Positions 33,032 to 45,213 are shown, counted from the first letter of the stretch. The stretch: DNA of 64,000 bases from Corallococcus coralloides DSM 2259 (GCF_000255295.1 NC_017030.1:7910328-7974327), one strand, 5' to 3'. Translations and numbers: made by a program. Notes: a model not told the origin generated them from the letters alone.

Positions 33032-33589
33032 TCACTTCCCGCGAGTCGACCGGTAGCGGACCTGGAAGCCCACAGGCATCGTCTTCCAGTAGGTGGCGGA
33101 CCAGGGCCGCATGACCGTCCACACCGCGCTCCCAGGGACCAGGACCCTCGACGGTCGCGAGGACGCCCTGGCGAACTCCTCCTCCGCGAGTTCACGCGCC
33201 CCCGCCTCAATGAAGTGCTCTTCCCCATCACTCCAGCCCGTGGAGTAGCGGCTCCAATCCGGCCGGGCCAGTGACTCCCACACGGCCCCGCCCTCTGGCG
33301 TCAGGCCGTACCAGAAGCCCGAGTAGCGCCCCGGCGTGCACGAACTCACCGCGAGCGCGCTTTCAATCTCCGGGAGCGTCCGGGCGAGAGCGTCTGTTTC
33401 AAGATGTTTCACCCAGATGAGCCCGGCTTCGCACAGGGATGCCAGCATTGGCGCCAGCTCCCGCGCTTCCAACCCGTGGGTGCGCCGGTTGGTGATGAGC
33501 TCGAGGTCGGGACTCCTCAGGACCGCCAGGTTCTCACTCAGCTCGACGACAGCATCCAGGAGCCAGAAGCTCCTGCGATCCATACGCAT
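33032..33589 (-). CDS. Hypothetical protein
   Basis: I chose the ATG at 33589 (MRMDRRSFWLLDAVVELSENL), the first of two Met six bases apart; in-frame starts extend to 33691 and are not excluded because no ribosome site decides. The 185-residue product begins with a helical region (LRSPDLELITNRRTHGLEARELAPMLASLCEAGLI) that looks like a winged-helix or small helical domain, then WYGLTPEGGAVWESLARPDW, similar to the wing of an HTH transcription factor. The C-terminal third is basic. No family is recognised; a DNA-binding or adaptor role is possible. Confidence 0.7.
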   Translation of the reverse strand: MRMDRRSFWLLDAVVELSENLAVLRSPDLELITNRRTHGLEARELAPMLASLCEAGLIWVKHLETDALARTLPEIESALAVSSCTPGRYSGFWYGLTPEGGAVWESLARPDWSRYSTGWSDGEEHFIEAGARELAEEEFARASSRPSRVLVPGSAVWTVMRPWSATYWKTMPVGFQVRYRSTRGK

Positions 33590-33813
33590 GACGAGGCCCT
33601 GGCGAAGCAAGCTGCTCGCTCGCATTTGGGCCGGGACCACTCTAGCGCGACCGGCACACCGGGCCAGGAACCTGGAACCCCAAGCGTTCACAGCAGGCCA
33701 CCCACCCCGCCCCCGGCCGCTCCCCTGCCCTCCTGTCGTCAGCCCTGCCTACATGGCCCGTCCCAGGGGGGATGACCCGTCCAGGAACTGCTGCGCCCGG
33801 CCCTCTTGTGGCA

Positions 33814-33819
33814 TATACC
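33814..33819 (+). promoter_or_regulatory. Possible -10 element of alaS, nearly leaderless
   Basis: The A/T-rich block GCATATACCC ends six bases before the alaS ATG at 33826, and no Shine-Dalgarno site is visible. If TATACC or the overlapping CATATA is the -10 box, transcription would begin at or next to the start codon. No clear -35 is seen. Confidence 0.3.
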
Positions 33820-33825
33820 CACACC

Positions 33826-36515
<2,690 letters not shown>

Positions 36516-36519
<4 letters not shown>

Positions 36520-37181
36520 GTCCTCGCGCTTCATCCCGCCCCCTGGCGTTCCTGACGGCGGCCCTCCTCCTGGGGGGCTGCACGAAGGAAGCTTCCACGT
36601 CCGAAGAGGGCCAGGAAGCCGACGCGCGCACGCTCCAGAAGCTGCGCGCGGAGGCGGACCGGGTGAAGCAGGGCGGCGCCGTGGCCACGCGTCCACAGCC
36701 GCCCCAACGCGAGCCGGAGGAGTCGAAGCTGGCGGGCCTGGCCGCGGGCATGGGCGACAGTGGCCCGCGCAAGCTGCGGCTGCCCGAGCGCAATGACACC
36801 GTGCACGTGGACACGGTGGCGATGAAGGTGACGGGGCTGGAGGCGTCGCACTCGGTGAAGGGCTCCGGCAAGGCGGGGCTGGGCCTCACGACGGAGGACC
36901 TGTTCCTGCGCGTGGAGCTCATCACCCAGAACGTGGGCGGGATGCCCGCGCCGCTGACGCTGGAGGGCGTGAAGCTCACGGACGCGAAGGGGCAGACGTA
37001 TCCGCTGGCGCGTGACGCGCAGGCGGTGGCCGGCACGAAGCCCCTGCCCTCCACGTGGGCCCCCGCGCAGCGCACGGAAGTGGCGCTGCTGTTCGAGGTG
37101 CCACCGGACGCCGTTCAAGACGATGGGCTGGCGCTCGTGGTGCAGGGCTCCGGCGGGGACGTGCGGATTCCCTTGCGATGA
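36516..37181 (+). CDS. Lipoprotein coupled to alaS
   Basis: The GTG at 36516 overlaps the alaS stop (GTGA). The 221-residue product has a lipobox (LLLGGC, Cys22) and a Ser/Glu-rich N-terminal linker, then a beta-rich domain (KLRLPERNDTVHVDTVAMKVTGLEA ... TEDLFLRVELITQNVGG ... TEVALLFEVPPDAV), resembling DUF4352/Ig-like lipoproteins. It probably faces the periplasm. It is translationally coupled to alaS and to the PilZ-Hsp70 gene. No function is assigned. Confidence 0.85.
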
Positions 37182-40100
37182 CCGGGTCGGCCCCCAAGCT
37201 CCTCCCCCTGCGCATCCGACTCCCGTACACGGGGGAGGAGGAGTTCATCGAGCGGTATGGCTCGAACGTGGGGCGCGGTGGAGTGTTCGTGGCCACGCGA
37301 GCGCTCAAGCCGGAAGGCACGGGGCTGGCGTTCGAGTTCGTCCTCGCGGACGGCACGCGGCTGCTGCGCGGTGAAGGCGTGGTGCTGAAAGCGGACGCGG
37401 GGAGCACGCGCACCGGGATGACGGTGCGCTTCACCAAGCTGGACGCGGCGAGCAAGGCGCTCATCGATCGCATCGTCGCGCGGCGGAGCGGGACGGAGGT
37501 GGCGCCGCCGGGGCTGGTGCGACGGACTCCGGCCATGAATCCGGCGCGGCCTGCGTCAGTCAGCGAGACGCCGGCACCGGTGGAGCCTCCGGCGACGATT
37601 GCCCAAGAGGAGCCGAGAGCGCGCGCCGTGCCGCCGAAGGCGTCCATGACGTTGCCGGCCGTGAAGCTGCCCGTCGCGGAGGAACCGCCGCCGGACCTGG
37701 CGGAACCGGATGAGCCGGTGTCGCTGTTTCCGGAGGACGCGGTCGAAGAGGAAGAGGGGCTGGCGCCACTGCCGGCGGTGGACTTCCCGAGGAAGCCGCG
37801 AAAGCTCCCGGCCGGCCTGGATGCACAACGGGCGACCCAGGAGATGTTCACGGTCCAGCCGACGGCCAGAGGAGTCCAGGCTGGGGAACGGCCGCCTGCG
37901 CTCTCTGGCACCTTCGCGGCCGTGAGGCTGCCGGAGCCTCCCGCGGAGCCGCGGCAGGTCGAGGCGTCCGAGGCGGGGGCGGATGCACCAGCGGATCCAG
38001 CCGCGGCCGATGCAGCGCGTGCGGAAGCTCCACCTTTGGATGCGTCCTCCGCGGAGGATCACGCCAACGCCGAGAACGCCGCAGCGGCTGCATTCACCGG
38101 CGCCGATACCTCCGCATGGGAGTCGACTCCGAGCACAGCGGACGCATCGACTGCTCCTGCTGCGGATGACGGTCGCGTGGAAGCGCAGTCCGCGGTGTCT
38201 GATGGGGCCGCCTCTGTTCCGGATGCACGCGAGGACGACGCGCACCCGCCGGAACCAGAGGCCTCTGGCGCTCCTGACGCTGGCGAAGCATCCGCGCACC
38301 ACTTCACTCCCGCGTCAGTGGACGCGTTTGATCCGAACGCCGTACTGGGAGCCGCGCACGCTCCCGAGCACTCCGCGTGGAGCGCGGAGTACGCGACGGA
38401 GGAGACTCGCGACACGGCCTCCGCGTTCGCGGGCACGGCAGGCGAAGCGGAACCGGCACGCGTGGAAGCGACGGCCGTGTCCGGCGAGACGCAGGCGGAA
38501 TCCGACCCATCGTTCGACTTCGACGTCGACCTCAACATGGAATCGGAGGAGGCCCCCGCCCCCGCGGAGTCCGGTCCCTCACTGGCTCCGGACTCTCATG
38601 CGACGGAAGGCGCAGAGGACACGACGAGCCTTCCGGAAGAGAGTCATTCCTGGGCTCCCTCGGACTCCGACGCCGTCAGCGCCCACGAGCCGCTCCATCC
38701 GGAGGCGAGCAGTGAATGGACGGATCAAGGCTCCGATACCGAAGGAGCCTCTTTCGCGGCAACGTTGCCTCCGGAAGAACACGATGCTCGGGCTGTGTCG
38801 GACTCCGATGCTGAGGGAGTCGATACCGCCGAAGCAGCGCTTCCGCCGGCGGAGCATTTCTCGGCCGCCCCTGACTTCGACACGGGCGCTGGCTCGACTG
38901 AGGAGGCCCCCCCTCCAGCAGAGACCTCCTCCGCGGTCACGGACTCCGACGTCGTAGAAGACTTTCCCCAGGCGACGTCGCAGCCTGCGGAGTTCCATTC
39001 GGAGGAAGCTCCGCAAGAAACGCTTCCTCCTCCAGAGCCGGTCGCGACTTCAAGCCAACGGGAGGCCGAACGCCTTCGCGCATGGGGCATCGATCCGGAC
39101 TCCCTTCCGCGCGCGTTCGGCACGGACCCGGAGGACGTGGATCCGTTCAGCGCGGCGCTTGAACAAGCGGTCGGGGCCACGGACACCGACGGGCCCGAGC
39201 GCGACACGCAAACCGTCACGACGTCAACGGTCGCTCCTACCGCGAGTTCGGCTCCTGTGCCCGAGCCCGTCTCCGCGCCTCCGCTGGAAGAGGATGACGC
39301 ATCGACGGTCGTCGTGGTCGAACTGCCGACCGAGGATGCATGGACGGCGCTCGTCGGATCCTCTGCATCCGAGGACACGACCCCGGCAGTGGCTGCGCCC
39401 GAACTAGAATCGGCGTCGGTCCAAGCGCCAGAGCATGATGAGGCACTCGCTTCGGTGCTGGCTGCGGAGTCTCATGAAGAGACTCGGTCCGCCCCCCCGG
39501 CAACACCAGAGGAGACTCCGCCTCCGACGGTGTCCGCTCCGGCGGTCCTGGACGCCTCGAATGCGCTCGCTTCCGACACGAAGCAGCCTGTCGAGGAATC
39601 GACGTCTCTCGAGGTTTCCACCAGCGCCTCCGCGTCACCGGTCGCTTCGGGCGAAGCCACACAGCACACCGCAGCGAATGCGCCCAGCAGCAACGAAGCC
39701 ACCCCTCCGGTCAGCCCGGCCGACGAGCAATCGCCGCGGGAATCCGCTGCGGAGCAGCCTGCACGGAACAACGAAGCGTCCGGTGCGGACAGCTCGACGT
39801 CAGAGCAACCGCCTGCGCTGACCTCCGCTGAGCAACAGCCCGCCCCCGCCAGCGAAGCCGCCGCACAGGCGGTCAGTACGCCTTCGCAGCAGGCAGCCGC
39901 CACGGAGCAACCGTCGCGTTCCGGCGAAGCCCCTGCGCCAGTCAGCGCGGCGTCGGAACAACCGCAGCCACGCGCATCGGCCACGACAGAAACTCCGCAC
40001 GCCAGCGAGTCCACCGCGCCCATCAACGCGGACTCGGAACAACCGCGTCCCCAAGCATCGGACGCGACAGAATCCCCGCGCTCCAGCGAAGCCGCCGCCC

Positions 40101-42217
40101 TCATCAGCGCGGCGCTGGGACAACCACCGGCTGCGGCAACATCCCAGGGCTCCAGCGAAGCCACCGCGCCCACCAGCGCGGCTTCGGAACAGCCGCGTCC
40201 TCAAGCATCGGCCGCGCCAGATTCCTCGCGCGCGAGCGAAGCCGCCGACCTCATCAGCGCGGCGTTGGGACAACCATCGGCTGCGGCAACATCCCCGGGC
40301 TCCAGCGAAGCCACCGCACTCATCAGCGCGGCGTTGGGCCAACCATCGGCTGCGGCAGCATCCCCGGGCTCCAGCGAAGCCACCGCGCCCACCAGCGCGA
40401 CGTCGGGACAACCGAATCCCCAGGCATCAACCGCGACAGAACCTCCGCGCTCCAGCGAAGCCAGCACGGCCGCGTCACCACCGCAGACCCAGCCCTCCAC
40501 GGCGCCCCAGTCCCCGCGCACCGACGAAGCCTCTCCGCCGCCTTCCGCTGACGCACAGAGCAGCGCAGCCACCGCGCGCAGCCGCCGCCGCACGTTCTTC
40601 GACCTGGCTCCCGCCGTGCCCGTCACTCCGCCCTCGGCGGCGGAGGTCGTGCTCGGCATCGACGTGGGCACTTCGCACGCTCGCGTCGCCGCGCTCATCG
40701 ACGGCGTCGCCACGCCCATCCCCATCCCCGGCACCGACGGCTCGGGCCTTCCCTCCGTCATCGCGGTGAACGGCGCCGGAGAGTTCCTGGTCGGTGCCGC
40801 CGCCCTCGCCGAAGCCGCCCGCGCCCCCCGCCGCGCCGCGACCGGCCTCAAGCGCCTGCTCGGCATGCGCGCCCGCTCCCCCAACCTGCGCTGGCTCTCC
40901 CCGCAGCTCTCCTTCCCCGTCGCCACCGACCGGCAGGGCGACGCGGGCGTGGAGCTCGATGGCCGCCACATCGCGCCCACCCTCCTCACCGCCATGCTGC
41001 TGCGCGAGCTGCACCAGGCGGCCACCACGCACCTGGGCCGCAAGGTGACGCGCGCCGTGCTCTGCGCGCCCTCGCACTTCACCGAACGCCAGCGCGCCGC
41101 CCTGCGCGATGCCGCCACCATGGCCGGCCTGGACGTGCCTCGCGTGCTCACCAACAGCGCCGCCGCCGCGCTCGCGTACGCGCACGGCCGGGGACTTGCT
41201 CGCAAGCGCGTCCTCGTCGTGGACCTGGGTGGCGGTGGCCTGGAGGTCTGCGTCGTGCAGGTCACCGGCGATGACCTGGAGGTCGTCACCACCGGCGGAG
41301 ACCCCACCCTCGGCGGCATGGACTTCGACGGCCGCATCGCCGAGGCGCTCGTCAGCGACCTCGCCGAACAGGGCCACCCCCGCCCCGAACACCTCCTCGA
41401 CTGGGGCCCCCTGCGCACCCTCGCGGAAGCCACCAAGGAGACCCTCTCCACCCAGGACAGCGTGGACGTCACCCTGCCCACCGGCCCCGGCCCCAAGCTC
41501 GACCGCGAGCGCGTGGAGGCCCTCACCGCCGACCTCGCCCAGCGCGTCGTCTCCGTCACCCGCGAGGTGCTGGAGTCCAACGCCCTGTCCCCGCAGGGCC
41601 TGGACGCCGTGCTCCTCGTGGGCGGCCAGTCCCGTTCACCGCTCGTGCGCCGCCGCCTGGAGGAGAGCCTGGGCGTGCCCGTGCGCGATGACGATGTGGA
41701 CGCCCGCACCGCCGTGGTGCGCGGCGCCGCGCTGCTCGGTCACGCGCTGCTGCTGTCGGAGACAGGCAAGCCCGCCGCCAGCGTCTCGGAGGTCCTCACC
41801 GCCCCCATCGGCGTCGCCGAGGACGCCGGCACCTTCCGCCGCGTGCTGGAGCGCAACACCCGCCTGCCCACCGCGAAGACGCTCGTCATCCCCATCACCG
41901 TCCCCGGTCCGCTGGCGCTCGCCTTCTTCCAGGGCACCGCCGCCACCGCCACGGAGAATGAATGGCTCGGCGCCCTCACCCTCACCGTGGAGCGTCCCGG
42001 CGAGGTGGAGGTGCACCTGGAGCTGTCCACCGATGGAACGCTCGCCTTCAGCGCCACCCTGCCCGGCGCGAAGCGGCAGCCGGTGACGCTCGCGAAGGAG
42101 GAGCTGGACGACGCCTCTCGCGATGCCCTCATCGCCCGCTCGCCCTTCCACACCGAACCGGAAGCCCGGCCGAGCGGCCTGCTTTCCGGCTTGAAGAAGC
42201 TCTTCGGCCGGCGCTGA
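37178..42217 (+). CDS. PilZ domain - disordered region - Hsp70 (DnaK-like) fusion
   Basis: The ATG at 37178 overlaps the previous stop (ATGA). Residues ~8-105 form a PilZ domain of the Myxococcus paralogue type: EEFIERYGSNVGRGGVFVATR, then GTGLAFEFVLADG, then GMTVRFTKLD. The classical c-di-GMP RxxxR motif is not evident. Residues ~105-1150 are Ala/Pro/Ser/Thr/Glu-rich and probably disordered, with tandem repeats. Residues ~1158-1679 form an Hsp70 ATPase: GIDVGTSHARVAAL (Asp1162), ALCAPSHFTERQRAALRDAA, NSAAAALAYAHG, VVDLGGGGLEVCVV, a LVGGQSRSPLVRRRLEE motif and a shortened substrate-binding part (RNTRLPTAKT). The protein has 1679 residues. A chaperone tethered through a PilZ adaptor is inferred. 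The GC is lower in the disordered region. Confidence 0.9.
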   Translation: MTGSAPKLLPLRIRLPYTGEEEFIERYGSNVGRGGVFVATRALKPEGTGLAFEFVLADGTRLLRGEGVVLKADAGSTRTGMTVRFTKLDAASKALIDRIVARRSGTEVAPPGLVRRTPAMNPARPASVSETPAPVEPPATIAQEEPRARAVPPKASMTLPAVKLPVAEEPPPDLAEPDEPVSLFPEDAVEEEEGLAPLPAVDFPRKPRKLPAGLDAQRATQEMFTVQPTARGVQAGERPPALSGTFAAVRLPEPPAEPRQVEASEAGADAPADPAAADAARAEAPPLDASSAEDHANAENAAAAAFTGADTSAWESTPSTADASTAPAADDGRVEAQSAVSDGAASVPDAREDDAHPPEPEASGAPDAGEASAHHFTPASVDAFDPNAVLGAAHAPEHSAWSAEYATEETRDTASAFAGTAGEAEPARVEATAVSGETQAESDPSFDFDVDLNMESEEAPAPAESGPSLAPDSHATEGAEDTTSLPEESHSWAPSDSDAVSAHEPLHPEASSEWTDQGSDTEGASFAATLPPEEHDARAVSDSDAEGVDTAEAALPPAEHFSAAPDFDTGAGSTEEAPPPAETSSAVTDSDVVEDFPQATSQPAEFHSEEAPQETLPPPEPVATSSQREAERLRAWGIDPDSLPRAFGTDPEDVDPFSAALEQAVGATDTDGPERDTQTVTTSTVAPTASSAPVPEPVSAPPLEEDDASTVVVVELPTEDAWTALVGSSASEDTTPAVAAPELESASVQAPEHDEALASVLAAESHEETRSAPPATPEETPPPTVSAPAVLDASNALASDTKQPVEESTSLEVSTSASASPVASGEATQHTAANAPSSNEATPPVSPADEQSPRESAAEQPARNNEASGADSSTSEQPPALTSAEQQPAPASEAAAQAVSTPSQQAAATEQPSRSGEAPAPVSAASEQPQPRASATTETPHASESTAPINADSEQPRPQASDATESPRSSEAAALISAALGQPPAAATSQGSSEATAPTSAASEQPRPQASAAPDSSRASEAADLISAALGQPSAAATSPGSSEATALISAALGQPSAAAASPGSSEATAPTSATSGQPNPQASTATEPPRSSEASTAASPPQTQPSTAPQSPRTDEASPPPSADAQSSAATARSRRRTFFDLAPAVPVTPPSAAEVVLGIDVGTSHARVAALIDGVATPIPIPGTDGSGLPSVIAVNGAGEFLVGAAALAEAARAPRRAATGLKRLLGMRARSPNLRWLSPQLSFPVATDRQGDAGVELDGRHIAPTLLTAMLLRELHQAATTHLGRKVTRAVLCAPSHFTERQRAALRDAATMAGLDVPRVLTNSAAAALAYAHGRGLARKRVLVVDLGGGGLEVCVVQVTGDDLEVVTTGGDPTLGGMDFDGRIAEALVSDLAEQGHPRPEHLLDWGPLRTLAEATKETLSTQDSVDVTLPTGPGPKLDRERVEALTADLAQRVVSVTREVLESNALSPQGLDAVLLVGGQSRSPLVRRRLEESLGVPVRDDDVDARTAVVRGAALLGHALLLSETGKPAASVSEVLTAPIGVAEDAGTFRRVLERNTRLPTAKTLVIPITVPGPLALAFFQGTAATATENEWLGALTLTVERPGEVEVHLELSTDGTLAFSATLPGAKRQPVTLAKEELDDASRDALIARSPFHTEPEARPSGLLSGLKKLFGRR
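40100..40387 (+). repeat. 69-bp (23-residue) repeats in the disordered region
   Basis: Near-identical units start at 40250 and 40319 (69 bp each), and a related copy starts at 40100. They encode LISAALGQPSAAATSPGSS-like sequence. Two adjacent copies differ by only a few bases, which points to recent duplication or gene conversion. Confidence 0.75.
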
Positions 42218-42321
42218 GGCCCTCGGCCTCCTGTCTCCGTCCCCCGGGCGGGTGCGCTGTCCGGCCCTCCCGTCCCAGCTTCCATTCCAGGTCCCACACT
42301 TCAAGCAGGAGGAACCTGGTC

Positions 42322-42945
42322 ATGAGACGCACTTCGATGGTGGCAGGACTGGTGGTGGCCGGCACATGCGTGGCGGGACCGGCCCTCGCGGTGGACGCGA
42401 GCGAGGTGTCGCGCAAGCTCAGCTTCAGCGAAGAGGACGCCACGGCCGGCCTGGACGTGGGCGCGGGCCTGGGCGGCTTCACCGGCGACCTGGGCGATGA
42501 GACGGGCGTGGGCGGGCTGTTCAACATCACCGCCAACGCCCAGCCCTGGAAGTACATCGGCGTGGAGGTCGGCTACGAGGGCCAGAACATCCCCATCGAC
42601 GATGCCCGAGTCCTCGGCGGCAACAACATCTTCCGCAACAACGGCACGTTCATGGGCCAGCTGGGGCCCATCGTCGACCACAAGTGGCACCCCTTCGTGG
42701 GACTGGGCGTGGGCCTGAGCTACCTGCACGTGTCCTCGGGCGCCGAGGACGTCTACAACAATGACTGGCAGACGGAGGTGCCTCTGGCCGCGGGCATCGA
42801 GTACCGCCTGGGCCACCTGTCCGCCGGCGTGCGCGCCACCTACCGCATCGTCGGTGGCGAGGGGCTGTTCGAAGTCCCCGGCACCACCGACGACGCCAAG
42901 GGCAGCCTCTTCAACGGCAACGTCACCGTGGGCGGCCGCTTCTAG
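42322..42945 (+). CDS. Outer-membrane beta-barrel protein
   Basis: The ATG at 42322 is preceded by AGGAGG. The 207-residue product has a signal peptide (MRRTSMVAGLVVAGTCVAGPALA) and then eight or so alternating beta strands of an OmpA/OmpX-like barrel: LDVGAGLGGFTGDLG, WKYIGVEVGYEG, GTFMGQLGPIVDHKWHPFVGLGVGLSYL, EVPLAAGIEYRLGHLSAGVRATYRIVGG, ending NVTVGGRF with the terminal Phe typical of barrels. It sits in the outer membrane; its role is unknown. A strong 12-bp hairpin separates it from the convergent gshA gene. Confidence 0.85.
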   Translation: MRRTSMVAGLVVAGTCVAGPALAVDASEVSRKLSFSEEDATAGLDVGAGLGGFTGDLGDETGVGGLFNITANAQPWKYIGVEVGYEGQNIPIDDARVLGGNNIFRNNGTFMGQLGPIVDHKWHPFVGLGVGLSYLHVSSGAEDVYNNDWQTEVPLAAGIEYRLGHLSAGVRATYRIVGGEGLFEVPGTTDDAKGSLFNGNVTVGGRF

Positions 42946-42953
42946 CCGGCTTT

Positions 42954-42986
42954 CGCGTCCGCGGGACTCACGCCCCCGCGGACGCG
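42954..42986. terminator. 12-bp perfect hairpin between convergent genes
   Basis: CGCGTCCGCGGG and CCCGCGGACGCG form an uninterrupted 12-bp stem with a 9-nt loop between the ends of the barrel gene and gshA. It probably terminates or protects transcripts from both sides. No T-run is present. Confidence 0.65.
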
Positions 42987-42994
42987 TCACGTCC

Positions 42995-44332
42995 TCACAG
43001 CTCGAAGCGGGACATCAGCACTTCCGGACGCGGATCTTCCTTCCACGCGTCCAGCACCGCCTGCGCCGGCGACCGGCCCGAAGCCGCCACCGCCTCCAGC
43101 GGCGCGAGCAGCGGCGCGTCCTCGGGATCCAACCGCTGCAGCCCCCGCTTCGCGATGGCCACCATCTCCCCGGCCAGCCGGTGCAGCTCGCGCGGCCCCA
43201 GCTTCCCGGCCAGGCCCTCGCGGCGCGCGGTGTCGTGGAAGGCCAGGTGCTCGGTGAAGGTGAGCCGAGGCAGGAGCAGCTCCGCCTCCTCCAGCGCCTG
43301 CGCGTCGTAGAGGATGCCGCGCCAGAGTGCCCCCAGCGCCCCCGTCATGGCCGCGCTGGAACAGTCCGCGCCGCGCACCTCCAGCACCTTCTTGAGCCGC
43401 ACCTCCGGGAAGAGCGTGGACAGGTGGTCCGTCCAGTCCCCCATGTCCGGCGGCTTGCCCTCGTAGCCCTCCTTCATCAGCTGACGGAAGGTGAGCTTCG
43501 GGTGGCGGTACTCGCCCTCGCGGCGCAGGAACAGGAGCGGCGCGTCCAGCGCCCAGTCCACATACGCCTGATAGGAGAACGAGCCGTCGAACCACGACGG
43601 CAGGTAGCCGCAGCGCGTGGGGTCCACCTCTTCCCAGACGCGGCTGCGGAAGGACATGTACCCGGACGGCTTGCCCTCCAGCAGCGGGCTGTTCGCGTAC
43701 AGCGCCACCAGCAGCGGCGACAGGCGCGCCACCGCCACCGTCTTGCGCACGCAGTCCGCCTCGTCCGCCCAGTCCAGCGACACCTGCCCGGTGGACGTCA
43801 TCAGCATCATGTTCAGCGCCAGCCGGCCGCGCTCCGGCAGCGTGCGGCGCATCACCTGGTAGCGCGTCTTGGGCATCCAGGGCATCTCACCCGTCGTGCC
43901 CACCGGCCGGTAGCCCAGCGCCACCAGCCGCAGGCCCAGCGCGGAAGCCGCCGCCTTCGTCTCCTTCAGGTGCTCCAGGTTCTCCTGGTGCGCCTCCCGC
44001 GCCGTGCGGAACGGGCTGCCGGACAGCTCGAACTGCCCGCCCGGCTCCAGGGAGATGGCCGCCATCCCGCGCTGCAGCGCGATGACCGGCGACTCGGGCG
44101 TCTCCCGGAAGCGGTCGTAGCCGCCCGGGGCGATGCGCTCCAACAGGGCGCCGATTCCGTTCGGTCCCTCGTAGGGCGGGGGCTGGGCGGACCCCACGGG
44201 GTAGATGAACTTCTCGTGCTCCAGCCCCAGCCGGTGCTGGGTCCGGGGCTTCTCCCCTTTGCGAAGCTCTTCCACCAGGGGGGCGGCGGAAGTGAGGGGC
44301 TCGGAGGCCACGCGCTTGAGGTCGAGGGACAT
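42995..44332 (-). CDS. gshA: Glutamate-cysteine ligase (GCS2/plant-type)
   Basis: The 445-residue protein is of the plant/proteobacterial glutamate-cysteine ligase type, the first enzyme of glutathione synthesis (Glu + Cys + ATP to gamma-glutamylcysteine). The expected motifs appear in order: GLEHEKFIYP near residue 35, QFELSGSP near 100, the long KTRYQVMRRTLPERG stretch, TSTGQVSLD, and GYMSFRSRVWEEVDP. Length (~450) fits the family. The start is MSLDLKRVASEPL. It is divergent from the EI24 gene and shares a short A/T-rich promoter region (CCTATATAAC). Cytosolic. Confidence 0.95.
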   Translation of the reverse strand: MSLDLKRVASEPLTSAAPLVEELRKGEKPRTQHRLGLEHEKFIYPVGSAQPPPYEGPNGIGALLERIAPGGYDRFRETPESPVIALQRGMAAISLEPGGQFELSGSPFRTAREAHQENLEHLKETKAAASALGLRLVALGYRPVGTTGEMPWMPKTRYQVMRRTLPERGRLALNMMLMTSTGQVSLDWADEADCVRKTVAVARLSPLLVALYANSPLLEGKPSGYMSFRSRVWEEVDPTRCGYLPSWFDGSFSYQAYVDWALDAPLLFLRREGEYRHPKLTFRQLMKEGYEGKPPDMGDWTDHLSTLFPEVRLKKVLEVRGADCSSAAMTGALGALWRGILYDAQALEEAELLLPRLTFTEHLAFHDTARREGLAGKLGPRELHRLAGEMVAIAKRGLQRLDPEDAPLLAPLEAVAASGRSPAQAVLDAWKEDPRPEVLMSRFEL

Positions 44333-44344
44333 GAGGGCGCCCTA

Positions 44345-44350
44345 TATAAC
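44345..44350. promoter_or_regulatory. A/T-rich core of a divergent promoter
   Basis: TATATAAC lies between gshA (start 44332, minus) and the EI24 gene (start 44392, plus). TATAAC reads as a -10 on the plus strand, and the reverse strand offers TTATAT. The 59-bp spacer thus probably holds both promoters. Confidence 0.35.
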
Positions 44351-44391
44351 GGGGGCCGTTGGCCTTGCCCTCATTTGAGCACCCTGCCCCC

Positions 44392-45213
44392 ATGCGCCCT
44401 GCATCCCCCGTCCCCACCCTGTCCCCCCGGCCCCGTCTGTCGGATTTCCTCCAGGGCATGGGAGTGCTCGGCCGAGCCTTCAAGCTCATCTTCCGCTCGC
44501 GCCGCCTCTTCCTCCTCTCCAGCCTGTGCGCGGTCCTCACCGCCATCGCCCTGGTGGGACTGGCCGTGCTGCTCTACCGCTACGCCCCCGGACTCCTGGA
44601 GTCCGTGTGGGCCCGGCCCGACTCCTGGTACGGACAGGCCGGCTGGTACACCGCGCTCGTGCTGGGCTCCCTGGTCGCCTGGGTGGTGGGCGCCAACGTG
44701 GTGCCGCCCCTGCTCCTCACGCCGCTACAGGACCCGGTATCGGAGGCCACCGAGGCCGAGTGTGCGGGAGCGGACGCCGTGCTCTCACCCGCCTCGTTCC
44801 TGCGGGGCCTGACGACCGGGCTGTTGCACACGCTCGCCCGCATGGCGCTGCTCTTCCTGGGGCTGGCGGTGCTGCTGCCGCTGAACTTCGTACCGGGCCT
44901 GGGCAGCGTGGCGTTCACCGTGCTGGCCAGCCTGTGGACCATGCTCTGGATGGCGGCGGAGCACCTGGCCGCGCCCATGACGCGCCACCTGTACCCCTTC
45001 GCCGAGGTGCGCCGCATGCTGCGCGAGCGCCGGGCCCTCTGCCTGGGCTTCGGCGCGGGCGTCTACCTGCTGTTGTGGGTGCCCATCCTCAACACCTTCT
45101 TCCTCCCGGTGGCCATCGTCGGGGGCACCCTGCTCTACCGGGCCCTGCGGGAGGCCGGGGACCTGCCCCCGCCGCCGGATGCCCAGGCGGATGCCCGGGC
45201 GGACGCGAAATAA
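44392..45213 (+). CDS. EI24/CysZ-like membrane protein
   Basis: The ATG at 44392 (MRPASPVPTLS) fits best; a TTG is possible at 44359. The 273-residue protein has four or more membrane helices and the EI24 layout: FLQGMGVLGRAFKLIFRSRRLFLLSSL, then LYRYAPGLLESVW, NVVPPLLLTPLQDPVSEATE (a conserved EI24 motif), a central helix pair and a final VYLLLWVPILNTFFLPVAIVGGTLLYRAL. E. coli CysZ of this family is a sulfate transporter; this protein might import sulfate or act as an unrelated membrane protein. Pairing beside gshA, a thiol-synthesis gene, fits sulfur metabolism but is only suggestive. Confidence 0.88.
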   Translation: MRPASPVPTLSPRPRLSDFLQGMGVLGRAFKLIFRSRRLFLLSSLCAVLTAIALVGLAVLLYRYAPGLLESVWARPDSWYGQAGWYTALVLGSLVAWVVGANVVPPLLLTPLQDPVSEATEAECAGADAVLSPASFLRGLTTGLLHTLARMALLFLGLAVLLPLNFVPGLGSVAFTVLASLWTMLWMAAEHLAAPMTRHLYPFAEVRRMLRERRALCLGFGAGVYLLLWVPILNTFFLPVAIVGGTLLYRALREAGDLPPPPDAQADARADAK

